A stretch of 64,000 bases of DNA from an uncultured Pelagibacteraceae bacterium (GTDB taxonomy: Bacteria; Pseudomonadota; Alphaproteobacteria; Pelagibacterales; Pelagibacteraceae): contig CACJFE010000006.1 in the NCBI GenBank assembly GCA_902592655.1, positions 19,686 to 83,685 of the forward strand, written 5' to 3'. The number at the start of each line of letters is the position of its first letter. Position 1 is the stretch's first letter. Of the stretch, positions 9,696-19,269 are shown piece by piece. The notes below the pieces were generated by a model. That model worked only from the letters and a program-made list of their open reading frames with translations, had not been told where the DNA came from and did no database searches. A program made the position numbers and the translations under genes.

Positions 9696-9968
9696 ATGTT
9701 TGAAAACTTAGAACAATTAATTAAAACAATCAGAGAGAGAAAAAATTCTTCTCCAGATAAGTCTTATACTAACAAACTTTTGAACGATAAAAACCTAAGT
9801 GTTTTAAAAGTAAAAGAGGAAATAGGCGAATTAATAGAATCTGTGGAAAAAAATTCAAATAAGATACACGAAGCTGCTGATGTAGTTTATCATTTGATGG
9901 TTTACTTAGAGGCTAACAACATAAAAATTGAAGATGTGATGAGCGAACTTAAGAAAAGACAGAAATGA
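9696..9968 (+). CDS. hisE: Phosphoribosyl-ATP pyrophosphatase
   Basis: 90 residues, a stand-alone HisE of the all-alpha NTP-PPase fold. It hydrolyses PR-ATP to PR-AMP, the second step of histidine synthesis. The metal-binding motif is KVKEEIGELIES followed by HEAADVVYHLMVYL. It starts 1 base after the hisF stop, and its stop overlaps the HIT gene by 4 bases. hisI is not in this window. Confidence 0.94.
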   Translation: MFENLEQLIKTIRERKNSSPDKSYTNKLLNDKNLSVLKVKEEIGELIESVEKNSNKIHEAADVVYHLMVYLEANNIKIEDVMSELKKRQK

Positions 9969-10321
9969 GTTACGACAAAAATAATATATTTGCTAAAATC
10001 CTAAGGGGAGAACTTCCATGTAAAAAAGTTTATGAAAATGATCATGTTTTAGCTTTTCATGATATTAATCCTCAAAAGAAAGTTCATGTTTTAGTTATTC
10101 CTAAAGGTGAATACGTAGATCTTAATGATTTCAACAACAAAGCTTCAGATAAAGAGATTGTAGAGTTTAACAAAGCAATGACGCATGTCGCAAACTTAGT
10201 GGGCGCAAAAGATAAAGGATATCGAGCTTTAACTAATATTGGAAGTGATGGTGGTCAGGAGGTTCCTCATTTACACTTTCATATATTTGCAGGTGAAAAG
10301 ATCGGAAAGATGGTTAGCTGA
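9965..10321 (+). CDS. HIT-family nucleotide-binding hydrolase (HinT-like)
   Basis: 118 residues. The histidine triad is in EVPHLHFHIFAGEKIG near the C-terminus, with FAKILRGELPCKKVYEN and AFHDINPQKKVHVLVIPK at the start. This subfamily hydrolyses nucleoside phosphoramidates and aminoacyl-adenylates. It is a regular neighbour of hisE in alphaproteobacteria. The stop overlaps the next start as TGATG. Confidence 0.92.
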   Translation: MSYDKNNIFAKILRGELPCKKVYENDHVLAFHDINPQKKVHVLVIPKGEYVDLNDFNNKASDKEIVEFNKAMTHVANLVGAKDKGYRALTNIGSDGGQEVPHLHFHIFAGEKIGKMVS

Positions 10322-10827
10322 TGGTTTCAAGAGTTAAAAGATATTTTTTAGAAATTAGAGATTTTTCAAAAACAGTTGATTTAAATCTTCCAGAAAATTT
10401 CCAAATTATTTTAGATGATAAAGATAATTTTCATTTAAATAAATTTTTTTATAAACAAATAGGCGTAGAGCATTACTGGAGAGATAGATTACTTTGGTCT
10501 GATAGCGAATGGGTAAAGTATGTTACAAATAAAAACTTAGAAACACATTTTCTAAAAAAAGGTGAAGATTTAGTAGGATATTACGAACAAGAATATCATC
10601 CTGGGTCAAATGAAGTAGAGCTTATTAACCTAGGGGTGCTTAAAGAATTCAGAGGTTTGAAGCTTGGCTCAACACTTGTAAATCACGCTATAGCAAGTGC
10701 ATCAAGAAAAAATCCTGAAAGAATGTGGGTTCATACTTGTAGTTTAGACCACAAACATGCATTACAAAATTATAAATCTAAGGGATTTAAAATTTTTAAA
10801 GAAGAAGAAATTGAATTTGTAGCTTAA
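10321..10827 (+). CDS. GNAT-family N-acetyltransferase, substrate unknown
   Basis: 168 residues. The acetyl-CoA binding core is visible as LINLGVLKEFRGLKLGSTLV (about residues 100-119), corresponding to the V.PE.RG.GhG motif A. It is followed by HALQNYKSKGF, the motif B tyrosine region. The N-terminal half is less typical. It is translationally coupled to the HIT gene and ends the his transcription unit just before a terminator hairpin. The substrate cannot be told from sequence. Confidence 0.8.
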   Translation: MVSRVKRYFLEIRDFSKTVDLNLPENFQIILDDKDNFHLNKFFYKQIGVEHYWRDRLLWSDSEWVKYVTNKNLETHFLKKGEDLVGYYEQEYHPGSNEVELINLGVLKEFRGLKLGSTLVNHAIASASRKNPERMWVHTCSLDHKHALQNYKSKGFKIFKEEEIEFVA

Positions 10828-10828
10828 T

Positions 10829-11392
10829 TTATTTAGGTACTTTAAAGGTACCTTTTTTAAAGACGTCATTTTTAGCAATAATCTTTAGTGAGAAATTTAT
10901 ATTATTGTTATATTGATCTTTGATCTCCCACCCTTTCAAATCTAGATTTTTTTTGTCAAAAAAAATTGTAATTTCGTTATCACCAAAATAAACAAGCTTA
11001 ATTATTTGACCAGTTGACTCTAATTTTCCTGATTGCACAATTTCCAAAAGTTTATCTTTATAAAGAATATTTAAGAATGGAGATTTTGAAATTGGATAAT
11101 AATAAGTTTTATTATATCGCTTCTGTGTTATTGCTAATCTTTTATTATTGATAACTAATTCTTTTTCTTTATCATTAAAATAATTACACTTTAATTTACC
11201 AGGAAATTTTAAAAGACAACTACCTTTTTCTTTTTTTTCGTTACTTAATTGATCAAATGTAAATTCTAAAGAATTTAGATCATTTAATTTAGATATTATT
11301 TGGTCTTTTTCGTTAGCAGATAGAACCGAAGGTATTGATATAAAGAATGAGATGAAAAAAATTTTTTTAAAGAACTTCACGTTTACCAACAT
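10829..11392 (-). CDS. lolA: Outer-membrane lipoprotein carrier protein LolA
   Basis: 187 residues from the ATG at 11392. A GTG at 11380 gives MKFFKKIFFISFFISIPSVL, an equally good signal peptide start; a TTG at 11410 is the longest frame. LolA is the periplasmic chaperone that carries lipoproteins from LolCDE to LolB. After the signal peptide, the LNDLNSLEFTFDQ strand and the KGSCLLKFPGKLKCNYF segment match the family F.Q....G.h...rPG.hRW. pattern. It directly follows ftsK and overlaps its end, the usual alphaproteobacterial arrangement. Confidence 0.85.
   Translation of the reverse strand: MLVNVKFFKKIFFISFFISIPSVLSANEKDQIISKLNDLNSLEFTFDQLSNEKKEKGSCLLKFPGKLKCNYFNDKEKELVINNKRLAITQKRYNKTYYYPISKSPFLNILYKDKLLEIVQSGKLESTGQIIKLVYFGDNEITIFFDKKNLDLKGWEIKDQYNNNINFSLKIIAKNDVFKKGTFKVPK
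10835..10858 (+). terminator. Intrinsic terminator of the his-HIT-GNAT unit
   Basis: Stem AGGTAC (10835-10840), loop TTTAAAG and stem GTACCT (10848-10853) are followed by a T run to 10858. It lies 7 bases past the GNAT stop and inside the 3' coding end of convergent lolA. Confidence 0.6.
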
Positions 11393-13448
11393 GATTTGCT
11401 TTGCTAACAATACCTTTTTCCTCCATCATATCAATAATTCTAGCAGCCCTATTGTATCCGATCTGTAGTTTTCTCTGTAAAAAACTTGTAGAAGCTTTTC
11501 TCTCATTTTTAATAATTTCTACTGCCTGATTAAATAATTCATCCGCATCACCCTCACCTCCAGGTGTTAATGAGTTTTCAGTTGTTTCTTGGGAAGTAAT
11601 CTCTTCCATATAATCTGGTTCTCCTTGAGCTCTTAGTGAATTAGTAATTTTTTCTATTTCCTGCTCAGAAACATATGGGCCATGAATTCTAACTATTCTG
11701 TTTGCAGATGACATAAACAACATATCTCCTTTACCAAGCAATTGCTCAGCACCCTGCTCTCCTAAAATAGTTCTACTATCAATTTTGGAACTTACTTGGA
11801 AAGATATCCTTGTTGGGAAATTCGCTTTTATTGTACCAGTTATAACATCGACACTTGGTCTCTGCGTAGCCATGATGATATGTATACCTGCAGCTCTTGC
11901 CATTTGTGATAATTTTTGAATGTAGTTTTCAATTTCTTTTCCAGCTACAAGCATTAAGTCTGACATCTCGTCTACTACAACAACGATGTAAGGCATTTTA
12001 AGCTTATGCTTAGAGTTATAGCCATCAATGTTCCTCACTCCTACCTTACTCATTAATTTATATCTGCTGTTCATTTCTTTGACTGTCCAAGATAAAGCTG
12101 ATGTGGCTTTTTTAGCATCAGTAATAACTGGAGTTAATAAATGAGGTATTCCTTCGTAAGTAGATAGCTCTAACATTTTTGGGTCAATTAAAATAAATTT
12201 ACAAAGTTCAGGACTTAGTTTGTAAAGCAGTGAAACGATTATAGTATTAATACAAACAGACTTTCCTGAACCAGTGGTGCCTGCAATTAAAAGATGAGGC
12301 ATTGATGTTAAATCACCAACAATTGGCATTCCCGAAATACTTTTACCTAATGCTATTGGAAGTCTTACATCTTTCTTTAAAAATTTATCATAAGAAATAA
12401 TTTCTCGTAACGATACGCCCTCTCTTTCCTCGTTTGGAATTTCAATCCCAACTGTGTTTTTTCCTGGAATGACCGAAACTCTTGTAGAAGTTGAACTAGT
12501 GTTTCTTGCTAAATCTTCAGATAAATTAATTATTTTTGATACTTTTACACCAGGCGCTGGTTCAAATTCATAAAGGCTTACTACTGGACCATTATTAATT
12601 GTTTTAACTTTGCCGTCTATACCAAAGTCTAATAATATTTTTTCCATAAACTCAGCGTCAGGACGATCTTTATTTACGTCAGAACTAAGTCTAGATAAAT
12701 TTTTTTCTAAATAACTTATATCTGGTAATTTATATTTAGTTTTTGTAGTAACTTGTTCTGTTTCAGAACTTGTGTCAGTATCAAAAGAAAAAGATTGTTG
12801 TGGTTTTTCTAAAGTCTGTGGCTGGTCTTCAATATTAATTTTACTAAAATCTGGTTCAATATTTTTCACAGCTTTTCTGCTAAATAGTGAAATAATTACT
12901 GAGAATACTTTTTTATAATTTATATCAGCTGAAAATGAAAAAAATATTATAGTTAATAAAAGTAATCCATAAATTGAATATATATTATCAATCCATGGAG
13001 CCCAAGTATTGATAAAGTTATATATTATTTTTCCAACGAAACCTGAATTACCATTATCAATTAACCAAAAAGAATTATCAAATGTTAAATAGATAAAAAC
13101 TGTACCTACAGTCAAATAAGCTACAACTAAAAATAATTTCAAAATTATTCTCCTTAACTCTTTTTTTATTATTAAATCTAACCCCCAGAATAAAAAGTTA
13201 AGCAATAATAAAAAAGAAGCTAAACCAAAACTTTGCAATAAAAAATCTGCAATACTACTTCCATAAATCCCAAAAAAATTCTGGATCTCGAAGCTCCTAT
13301 CCCCATAAACAAATGAAGGATCTTCAGGAGAATATGTTGTAAAAGCGATTGCAAGTGCGACACTTGTTAAAACTAAGATTAAACCTAGCAATTCAAAGGT
13401 TCGCTTTTTCAAAAAATTTGTTACACTATCTAAAAAGTTTGTATTCAT
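11367..13448 (-). CDS. ftsK: DNA translocase FtsK
   Basis: 693 residues, compact compared with ~800-1300 in many bacteria. The N-terminal ~190 residues hold about four membrane helices that anchor it at the septum. A short linker (about residues 195-240) replaces the long Pro/Gln linker. The RecA-like motor has Walker A IAGTTGSGKSV and Walker B in IVVVVDEMSDLM. The C-terminal gamma winged helix (ERKASTSFLQRKLQIGYNRA) reads KOPS sites. It pumps chromosome ends apart and activates XerCD. Confidence 0.96.
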   Translation of the reverse strand: MNTNFLDSVTNFLKKRTFELLGLILVLTSVALAIAFTTYSPEDPSFVYGDRSFEIQNFFGIYGSSIADFLLQSFGLASFLLLLNFLFWGLDLIIKKELRRIILKLFLVVAYLTVGTVFIYLTFDNSFWLIDNGNSGFVGKIIYNFINTWAPWIDNIYSIYGLLLLTIIFFSFSADINYKKVFSVIISLFSRKAVKNIEPDFSKINIEDQPQTLEKPQQSFSFDTDTSSETEQVTTKTKYKLPDISYLEKNLSRLSSDVNKDRPDAEFMEKILLDFGIDGKVKTINNGPVVSLYEFEPAPGVKVSKIINLSEDLARNTSSTSTRVSVIPGKNTVGIEIPNEEREGVSLREIISYDKFLKKDVRLPIALGKSISGMPIVGDLTSMPHLLIAGTTGSGKSVCINTIIVSLLYKLSPELCKFILIDPKMLELSTYEGIPHLLTPVITDAKKATSALSWTVKEMNSRYKLMSKVGVRNIDGYNSKHKLKMPYIVVVVDEMSDLMLVAGKEIENYIQKLSQMARAAGIHIIMATQRPSVDVITGTIKANFPTRISFQVSSKIDSRTILGEQGAEQLLGKGDMLFMSSANRIVRIHGPYVSEQEIEKITNSLRAQGEPDYMEEITSQETTENSLTPGGEGDADELFNQAVEIIKNERKASTSFLQRKLQIGYNRAARIIDMMEEKGIVSKANHVGKREVL

Positions 13449-13503
13449 TACGAATCGATTACGTACTTTTTACCATTTTTATGAAAGTGTTAAAAATTTT
13501 TAT

Positions 13504-14613
13504 ATGATAAAACAGAGAATATGTATTGTTGGAGACGGTCTTTCAGGCTTAATGACAGCAATAGTTTTATCTAAATTATCGGGTATAGAAGTAAATCTTA
13601 TAGCTAAAAAAGGTATAAAAAACGCTGATAAAAGGACTACTGCTATTTCAGATACAAATTACAAGTTCATTAATCAAAATATTACAAGTTTAGGACAAAA
13701 ATTGTTCTGGCCATCAAAAAAAATTGAGCTTTTTTACGAAACCTCTAATGAAAATATAAATTTTTTAAATCTAAACGAAGCGAAATCTAATCTTATGTAT
13801 GTTTTTGAAAATGATAAAATTAAAAGTATATTATTGAAAGAAATTTCAAAAAATAAAATTAAATTAATTAGAAAAGATTTAAAAAATTTATATGAATTAA
13901 AAAATTATGATTTAATTATCCTCTGCGTAGGTGGAAAATCTAAAATTTACAACAGCATAACAAAAATTAGATCTATCAGGAAAGATTATAAAGAAATAGC
14001 TATTACAGGATATGTAAAACACAATTTTAAAACACTCAACACAAGCCAATTCTTTTTAAAAGAAGGCCCGCTAGCTATACTTCCTTTTTCAAAAAATTAT
14101 TTCTCTTTTGTTTGGAGCGTACAAAAATATTTTTTCGAAAATAATTCAAAAAAAATTACAACTATAGTTAAAAACAAAATTTTAGAAATATTGAAGAATA
14201 AAAAAGATATCACTATTAGCAATATTCAGACATACCCTATTTCTCTCAGTTTAAGAAGACAGTATTATAAAAAAAATATATTAATTCTTGGTGAGGGTTT
14301 GCATATTATTCATCCTGTAGCCGGTCAAGGTTTTAATCTAGTTTTAAGGGATATAAAAAAACTAAAAGAAATTATTAAATACTATGTAGGATTAGGTATT
14401 TCAATTAAAAATAGCTACGCGTTAAATGATTTTTATAATAGCAGAAAACCAGAAAATACTATAATGAGTCTAGGCGTTGATGCCACACACAGCTTCTTTA
14501 AACAAAATAAATATTTAGATCCATTCAAAGAAATAATTGTTAAAAATATTAAGAACAACGAGACATTAAAAAAATTCAGTAAAATAATCTCTAATCGAGG
14601 TTTATCATTATAA
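13504..14613 (+). CDS. UbiH/UbiF-type FAD monooxygenase (ubiquinone biosynthesis)
   Basis: 369 residues, at the short end of the family. The FAD GxGxxG loop is CIVGDGLSGLMTAIVLS near the start, with KRTTAISDTNYKF as the DxRxxA-like segment. The second FAD motif is ILGEGLHIIHPVAGQGFNLVLRD. The family has GDAAH here; this protein has Glu in place of Asp. Members hydroxylate the ring of ubiquinone precursors; which position is attacked cannot be said. It diverges from ftsK over 55 bases and precedes mnmE by 4 bases. Confidence 0.8.
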   Translation: MIKQRICIVGDGLSGLMTAIVLSKLSGIEVNLIAKKGIKNADKRTTAISDTNYKFINQNITSLGQKLFWPSKKIELFYETSNENINFLNLNEAKSNLMYVFENDKIKSILLKEISKNKIKLIRKDLKNLYELKNYDLIILCVGGKSKIYNSITKIRSIRKDYKEIAITGYVKHNFKTLNTSQFFLKEGPLAILPFSKNYFSFVWSVQKYFFENNSKKITTIVKNKILEILKNKKDITISNIQTYPISLSLRRQYYKKNILILGEGLHIIHPVAGQGFNLVLRDIKKLKEIIKYYVGLGISIKNSYALNDFYNSRKPENTIMSLGVDATHSFFKQNKYLDPFKEIIVKNIKNNETLKKFSKIISNRGLSL

Positions 14614-14617
14614 CTCA

Positions 14618-15946
14618 ATGAACATTTATGCTTTATCTTCGGGTAGAGGACCCTCTGGAATAGCTATCGTTAGAATATCAGGTAGTGAAACTCTTAAAAT
14701 TTGTCAAAATTTGACTAAGTCTAAAGAAATTAGGTCAAATGCAGTAAATTTTTGTAAGTTTTATGATCCTCAAAATGATAATGTAATAGATCCAGAGGCT
14801 CTATTATTGTGGTTTCCCGGGCCAAATAGCTATACTGGGGAGGATTTAGCAGAACTACAAATCCATGGGAGCAACGCAGTAATAAACGCTTTATTAAAAG
14901 TTCTTTCTGAGCAAAAAAACTGCAGACTAGCTGAACCAGGTGAGTTCACTAAAATTGCTTTTCAAAATGATAAAATTGATTTGTTAAAAGCAGAAAGTAT
15001 AGGAGATCTTATCCATTCCGAAACAGAATTACAAAGACAGCAAGCAATAAAATTAGTTCAAGGAAACGCATCAAATTATTATAATAATCTTAGGGAAAAA
15101 ATAATAAAATCTCTTGCATTTATAGAAGCAAAAATTGATTTTGCAGACGAAGACCTACCAGAAAAAGTACTAAAAGATGCCCACAATTCAATAAAAGAAA
15201 TTCATTCAGAAATTACTAAAATTATTGAGGATAATAAAGTTGGAGAAAAAATTAGAGACGGTTTTAGGGTTTCGATTATAGGAGAAGTTAATGCTGGAAA
15301 ATCATCATTATTAAATCTACTTTCTAAAAGAGATGTAGCAATTGTTTCAGATGAGGCTGGTACTACTAGAGATGTTATAGAAACCTACTTAAATCTAGAT
15401 GGATATCCTGTTCTTCTAGCTGACACTGCTGGTATTAGAGATACTCAAAATGAAGTAGAGAAAAAAGGAATTTCATTAGCACTTGGAAAATCAAAAGAAG
15501 CAGATTTAAATATAGTTATCATTGATAATTCATCAAAAAAAATTAACAATGAAATACTGAATATGATTGATAAAGATACTATAATTCTTTTAAATAAATC
15601 AGATGTGTCAGATAAGCAAAATCATAAATTCGATGTTGATACTTTGTTAGGTTCTGTAAAAAATAATAAAAATATTGATAAATTAATAGATTTGATTAAA
15701 GCTAAGTTAAGCAAAAAATTTACATCCAATAATAGCGCTTTAATTACTAGAGAAAGACATAGAGTAAAACTTAATGATTGCTTAAAAGAAATTGATAAGT
15801 TCCTAAAAAAAGATCAAAATAAAGACCTTGAATTAGCTGCTGAGGACCTAAGAATGGCCACACGACATCTTGGTAGTATCGTCGGTAAGGTAGATGTGGA
15901 AGAAATACTTGGATCTATATTCAAAGACTTCTGCATCGGTAAATAA
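14618..15946 (+). CDS. mnmE: tRNA modification GTPase MnmE
   Basis: 442 residues. With MnmG it installs the (carboxymethyl)aminomethyl group at C5 of wobble U34. The N-terminal folate-binding domain is at about residues 1-115. The G domain has P-loop GEVNAGKSSLLN, the G2 segment GTTRD, G3 DTAGI and G4 NKSD. The C-terminus ends FCIGK, the conserved CxGK motif with the functional cysteine. It precedes mnmG with a 42-base gap. Confidence 0.97.
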   Translation: MNIYALSSGRGPSGIAIVRISGSETLKICQNLTKSKEIRSNAVNFCKFYDPQNDNVIDPEALLLWFPGPNSYTGEDLAELQIHGSNAVINALLKVLSEQKNCRLAEPGEFTKIAFQNDKIDLLKAESIGDLIHSETELQRQQAIKLVQGNASNYYNNLREKIIKSLAFIEAKIDFADEDLPEKVLKDAHNSIKEIHSEITKIIEDNKVGEKIRDGFRVSIIGEVNAGKSSLLNLLSKRDVAIVSDEAGTTRDVIETYLNLDGYPVLLADTAGIRDTQNEVEKKGISLALGKSKEADLNIVIIDNSSKKINNEILNMIDKDTIILLNKSDVSDKQNHKFDVDTLLGSVKNNKNIDKLIDLIKAKLSKKFTSNNSALITRERHRVKLNDCLKEIDKFLKKDQNKDLELAAEDLRMATRHLGSIVGKVDVEEILGSIFKDFCIGK

Positions 15947-15988
15947 AATACCTCTTGTATTCTTAATCTAGAGGTTTACATTCACAGA

Positions 15989-17857
15989 ATGACAAAACAA
16001 AGCTATGATGTAGTAGTTATAGGTGGAGGACATGCTGGATGTGAGGCAGCAGCAGCTTCCGCTAGAATGGGTGTAAATACAGCTCTTTTTACCCATAAAA
16101 TCGAGACTATTGGCGAAATGTCGTGTAATCCCGCTATAGGAGGACTTGGAAAAGGGCATCTTGTGAGAGAAATTGATGCTTTAGATGGTGTGATGGGTGT
16201 AGTAGCTGATAAATCAGGTATTCAATTTAGATTATTAAATAGAAGTCGAGGCCCGGCAGTGCAAGGACCAAGGACACAATCGGACAGATCTCTTTACAAA
16301 GAGCATATGCAAAAGATTTTAATAAATTATGAAAATTTAGATGTTGTAGCTGATCCAGTAGTAAAATTTTTATTTGATAACAACAAAGTTACAGGATTCG
16401 TTTGTCAGAGCGGCAAAGAAATAAAAACTAAAGAACTAATTCTTACTACGGGAACTTTTTTGAATGGTTTAATACATATTGGTGAAACACAGATACCAGC
16501 TGGTCGGTATGATGAAAAACCGTCTACTGGCTTAAGTGAACAACTAGCAAAATTTAAAATAAAAATTGGAAGATTAAAAACCGGAACGCCTCCTAGGTTA
16601 GATGGTGATACAATTAATTATGATGACTTAGAAATGCAGCCTGCTGATGATGATCATTATTATTTCTCTTTCTTGACGAACAAGATCAACAATAAACAGA
16701 TTAAATGTGGGATGACTTACACAAATAATGATGTTCATAAAATTATTAGTGAAAACATTTCAAGAAGCGCTATGTATTCAGGAAATATAAAAGGAGTAGG
16801 ACCTAGGTATTGTCCATCTATAGAGGATAAAATTGTTAAGTTTAAGGAAAAAGAAAAACACCAAATTTTCCTAGAACCAGAGGGATTAAAGGACAGTACT
16901 ATTTACCCAAATGGTATATCAACTTCTCTTCCAGAGGAGATACAGCTTAAAATATTAAGAAAAATCAAGGGTTTAGAGCATGTTAAGATGAAGAGGGCTG
17001 GATACGCGATTGAGTATGATTACGTGGATCCGAGGGAGTTAAAAGCAACCTTAGAAACCAAAAAAATTAATTCTTTATTTCTTGCTGGTCAAATCAATGG
17101 AACTACAGGGTACGAAGAAGCAGCAGCTCAAGGTTTGATAGCAGGCATAAATGCGGCTTTAAAGATTCGAAATCAAGAGGAGTTTATTTTAGATCGATCA
17201 ACTTCTTACATTGGCGTTATGATCGATGACCTGATTACTAAAGGAGTTACAGAACCTTATAGAATGTTTACATCTAGAGCCGAGTATAGACTAACTTTAA
17301 GAGCCGATAATGCCGATCAAAGACTAACTGACTTTGGAATCAATTTAAATTTAGTGAAGTCTGAAAGAAAAAAAATATTTAATGAAAAGAAAAAAAATAT
17401 TTTGGCTCTTAATTCAATTTTAAAAAACAATTATTTATCACCTAATCAAGCTAAGAAATATAATATTAAAATTGCTATGGATGGAGTAAAAAGATCTTGT
17501 TTAGAGATCATGGGTCAACGAAAAGTAAATATGGCAAAAATAAGGCAAGTTTTTCCTGATATTCCTAGTTTTCCAAGACATATAGAAAACCAAGTTGTAA
17601 TAGATACTCATTATATGGGTTACCTGGACAGACAAGACAGAGATATAGAGTCTTTTAAGAAAGACGAGTCAGTTATCATACCTGAGGGCATTGATTATGA
17701 AAAACTGAGCGGCCTATCTAATGAGATTAAGAGCAAGCTGCTCCAGGTGAAGCCTAAAACGCTAGGTCAAGCTATTCGTATTGACGGTGTTACGCCAGCA
17801 GCTATAATTATTCTTCTTTCACACATTAAAAAACTTAGATATAAAGCCTCTGCTTGA
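15989..17857 (+). CDS. mnmG: tRNA uridine-5-carboxymethylaminomethyl(34) synthesis enzyme MnmG
   Basis: 622 residues, full length. It is the FAD and NADH-dependent partner of MnmE. The N-terminal FAD loop is [21 protein letters not shown], followed by [20 protein letters not shown], the invariant GidA signature. [20 protein letters not shown] is the second signature. The C-terminal helical MnmE/tRNA-binding region is complete. The stop overlaps the rsmG start as TGATG. Confidence 0.98.
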   Translation: MTKQSYDVVVIGGGHAGCEAAAASARMGVNTALFTHKIETIGEMSCNPAIGGLGKGHLVREIDALDGVMGVVADKSGIQFRLLNRSRGPAVQGPRTQSDRSLYKEHMQKILINYENLDVVADPVVKFLFDNNKVTGFVCQSGKEIKTKELILTTGTFLNGLIHIGETQIPAGRYDEKPSTGLSEQLAKFKIKIGRLKTGTPPRLDGDTINYDDLEMQPADDDHYYFSFLTNKINNKQIKCGMTYTNNDVHKIISENISRSAMYSGNIKGVGPRYCPSIEDKIVKFKEKEKHQIFLEPEGLKDSTIYPNGISTSLPEEIQLKILRKIKGLEHVKMKRAGYAIEYDYVDPRELKATLETKKINSLFLAGQINGTTGYEEAAAQGLIAGINAALKIRNQEEFILDRSTSYIGVMIDDLITKGVTEPYRMFTSRAEYRLTLRADNADQRLTDFGINLNLVKSERKKIFNEKKKNILALNSILKNNYLSPNQAKKYNIKIAMDGVKRSCLEIMGQRKVNMAKIRQVFPDIPSFPRHIENQVVIDTHYMGYLDRQDRDIESFKKDESVIIPEGIDYEKLSGLSNEIKSKLLQVKPKTLGQAIRIDGVTPAAIIILLSHIKKLRYKASA

Positions 17858-18468
17858 TGCAGCAGCTTGAAGTCATAAATATTCTCAAAAAGAGTCTTAA
17901 TTTTAGCGATCATTCAATTGATAAGCTTAAAAAGTTCACTAGTCTAGTTTTAAAAGAAAATAAAAATTATAATTTAATTGCTAAAAGTACAGAAAATCAA
18001 ATTTGGCATAGACATATACTTGATTCAGCTCAATTAGTTAAGTTTATTGATTTTAATCTCAATTCCGTGGCTGATCTTGGCACTGGCGCAGGATTTCCTG
18101 GTCTCGTAGTAGAAATATTCAATAAAAATAAGGCTTTTCACGTGAAATTATATGAAAAATCACCAGTAAAAAGAAGGTTCCTAAAGGGAGTAATTAAGGA
18201 ATTATCTTTAAAAGCAGAGGTTTTAGGAGATGTTAGAGATGAAGTTATAGACTCTGAGATTATAATGTGCAGAGCTTTCAAAAAATTAGACTTAATAATA
18301 CAAGTTTCACGTGAAATCGCCAAAAAGCCACATAAATTAATGATTCTAAAAGGTCAAAATGCACAGAAAGAAATAAAAAATTCTTTTAAAATAAAAAAAT
18401 ACCCTTATAAATTAGAAAGAAGCATGACAAATAGAGATTCAAAAATAATTTTGATGGAGATTAATTAG
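17857..18468 (+). CDS. rsmG: 16S rRNA (guanine527-N7)-methyltransferase RsmG
   Basis: 203 residues from the ATG at 17857. The SAM-binding motif is VADLGTGAGFPGL near residue 70, preceded by NLIAKSTENQIWHRHILDSAQL. It methylates G527 in the 530 loop of 16S rRNA. The order mnmG-rsmG-parA-parB is conserved near the replication origin in many bacteria. Two parS-like sites lie inside this coding sequence. Confidence 0.96.
   Translation: MQQLEVINILKKSLNFSDHSIDKLKKFTSLVLKENKNYNLIAKSTENQIWHRHILDSAQLVKFIDFNLNSVADLGTGAGFPGLVVEIFNKNKAFHVKLYEKSPVKRRFLKGVIKELSLKAEVLGDVRDEVIDSEIIMCRAFKKLDLIIQVSREIAKKPHKLMILKGQNAQKEIKNSFKIKKYPYKLERSMTNRDSKIILMEIN
18134..18149. other. parS-like centromere site 1
   Basis: A palindromic dodecamer TTTCACGTGAAA at 18136-18147 lies in a 16-bp context matching the bacterial parS consensus TGTTTCACGTGAAACA at 12 of 16 positions. 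It sits in rsmG, about 320 bases before parA. Here the dodecamer is read in frame as Phe-His-Val-Lys. Confidence 0.75.
18303..18318. other. parS-like centromere site 2
   Basis: The same dodecamer TTTCACGTGAAA recurs at 18305-18316, with the 16-bp context matching parS at 13 of 16 positions, 169 bases from site 1. It is read in a different codon phase (Ser-Arg-Glu), so protein conservation does not explain the repetition. Confidence 0.78.
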
Positions 18469-18471
18469 TAA

Positions 18472-19269
18472 ATGTCATCACCTGTAACTCTAGCAATCAT
18501 AAACCAGAAAGGTGGCGTGGGAAAAACCACTACCGTTATAAACTTAGCTGCCTCACTGTCCATTATGGGTCTAAATAATTTAGTTGTTGATTTAGATCCA
18601 CAAGGCAATGCAACAACTGGGCTAGGTAAAAACAATAATGATGAAGATAAAAATGTTTACAATCTTTTAATTAAAAAAAATAATATTGAAAATATAATTC
18701 AGAAAACTGATATTAAAAATCTAGATCTTATAGGTTCTCATGTAAATCTTTCTGGTCTTGAAGTAGAAACTGCAAATGACTCTAACAGAGCATTTGTATT
18801 GAAAGAAATTTTGAATTCAAAAAAAGAAGGTTTATTAAAAAAATACGATAATATTTTTATAGACTGTCCCCCGTCTCTGAGCTTATTAACAATAATGGCA
18901 TTAGTTGCTTCAGATGAATTATTGGTACCACTTCAAACAGAATTTTTTGCATTAGAAGGGATTACTCAACTTGTAAAAACAATAGATCGCATAAAAGAAA
19001 ATTTAAATCCTAGTCTTAAGATTAGAGGCATTTTACTTACAATGTTTGACAAAAGAAATAAACTTTCTTCTGAGGTTGATAGAGAAGCAAGAAATTATTT
19101 TAAAGATAAAGTTTACCAGACTGTAATTCAAAGAAACGTTCGGCTGTCTGAGGCGCCATCACACGGTTTACCATGTGTTGTGTATGATAAAAACTGTGTT
19201 GGTAGTAAATCATATTTTAAACTTGCTGAGGAATTTTTGGAGAAAAAACAAGTTGAGAGTGCTGCATGA
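18472..19269 (+). CDS. parA: Chromosome partitioning ATPase ParA (Soj)
   Basis: 265 residues. The deviant Walker A motif is NQKGGVGKTTTVINLAASL near residue 11. VDLDPQGNATTGLG and FIDCPPSLSLLT are the A' and B motifs. It binds DNA non-specifically as an ATP dimer and moves ParB-parS complexes. It starts 3 bases after rsmG, and its stop overlaps parB by 4 bases. Confidence 0.97.
   Translation: MSSPVTLAIINQKGGVGKTTTVINLAASLSIMGLNNLVVDLDPQGNATTGLGKNNNDEDKNVYNLLIKKNNIENIIQKTDIKNLDLIGSHVNLSGLEVETANDSNRAFVLKEILNSKKEGLLKKYDNIFIDCPPSLSLLTIMALVASDELLVPLQTEFFALEGITQLVKTIDRIKENLNPSLKIRGILLTMFDKRNKLSSEVDREARNYFKDKVYQTVIQRNVRLSEAPSHGLPCVVYDKNCVGSKSYFKLAEEFLEKKQVESAA

Noticed and set aside
15950-15975. 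ACCTCT/AGAGGT inverted repeat between mnmE and mnmG
   Set aside because: A 6-bp stem with a 14-base loop and no T run is too weak to call a terminator.
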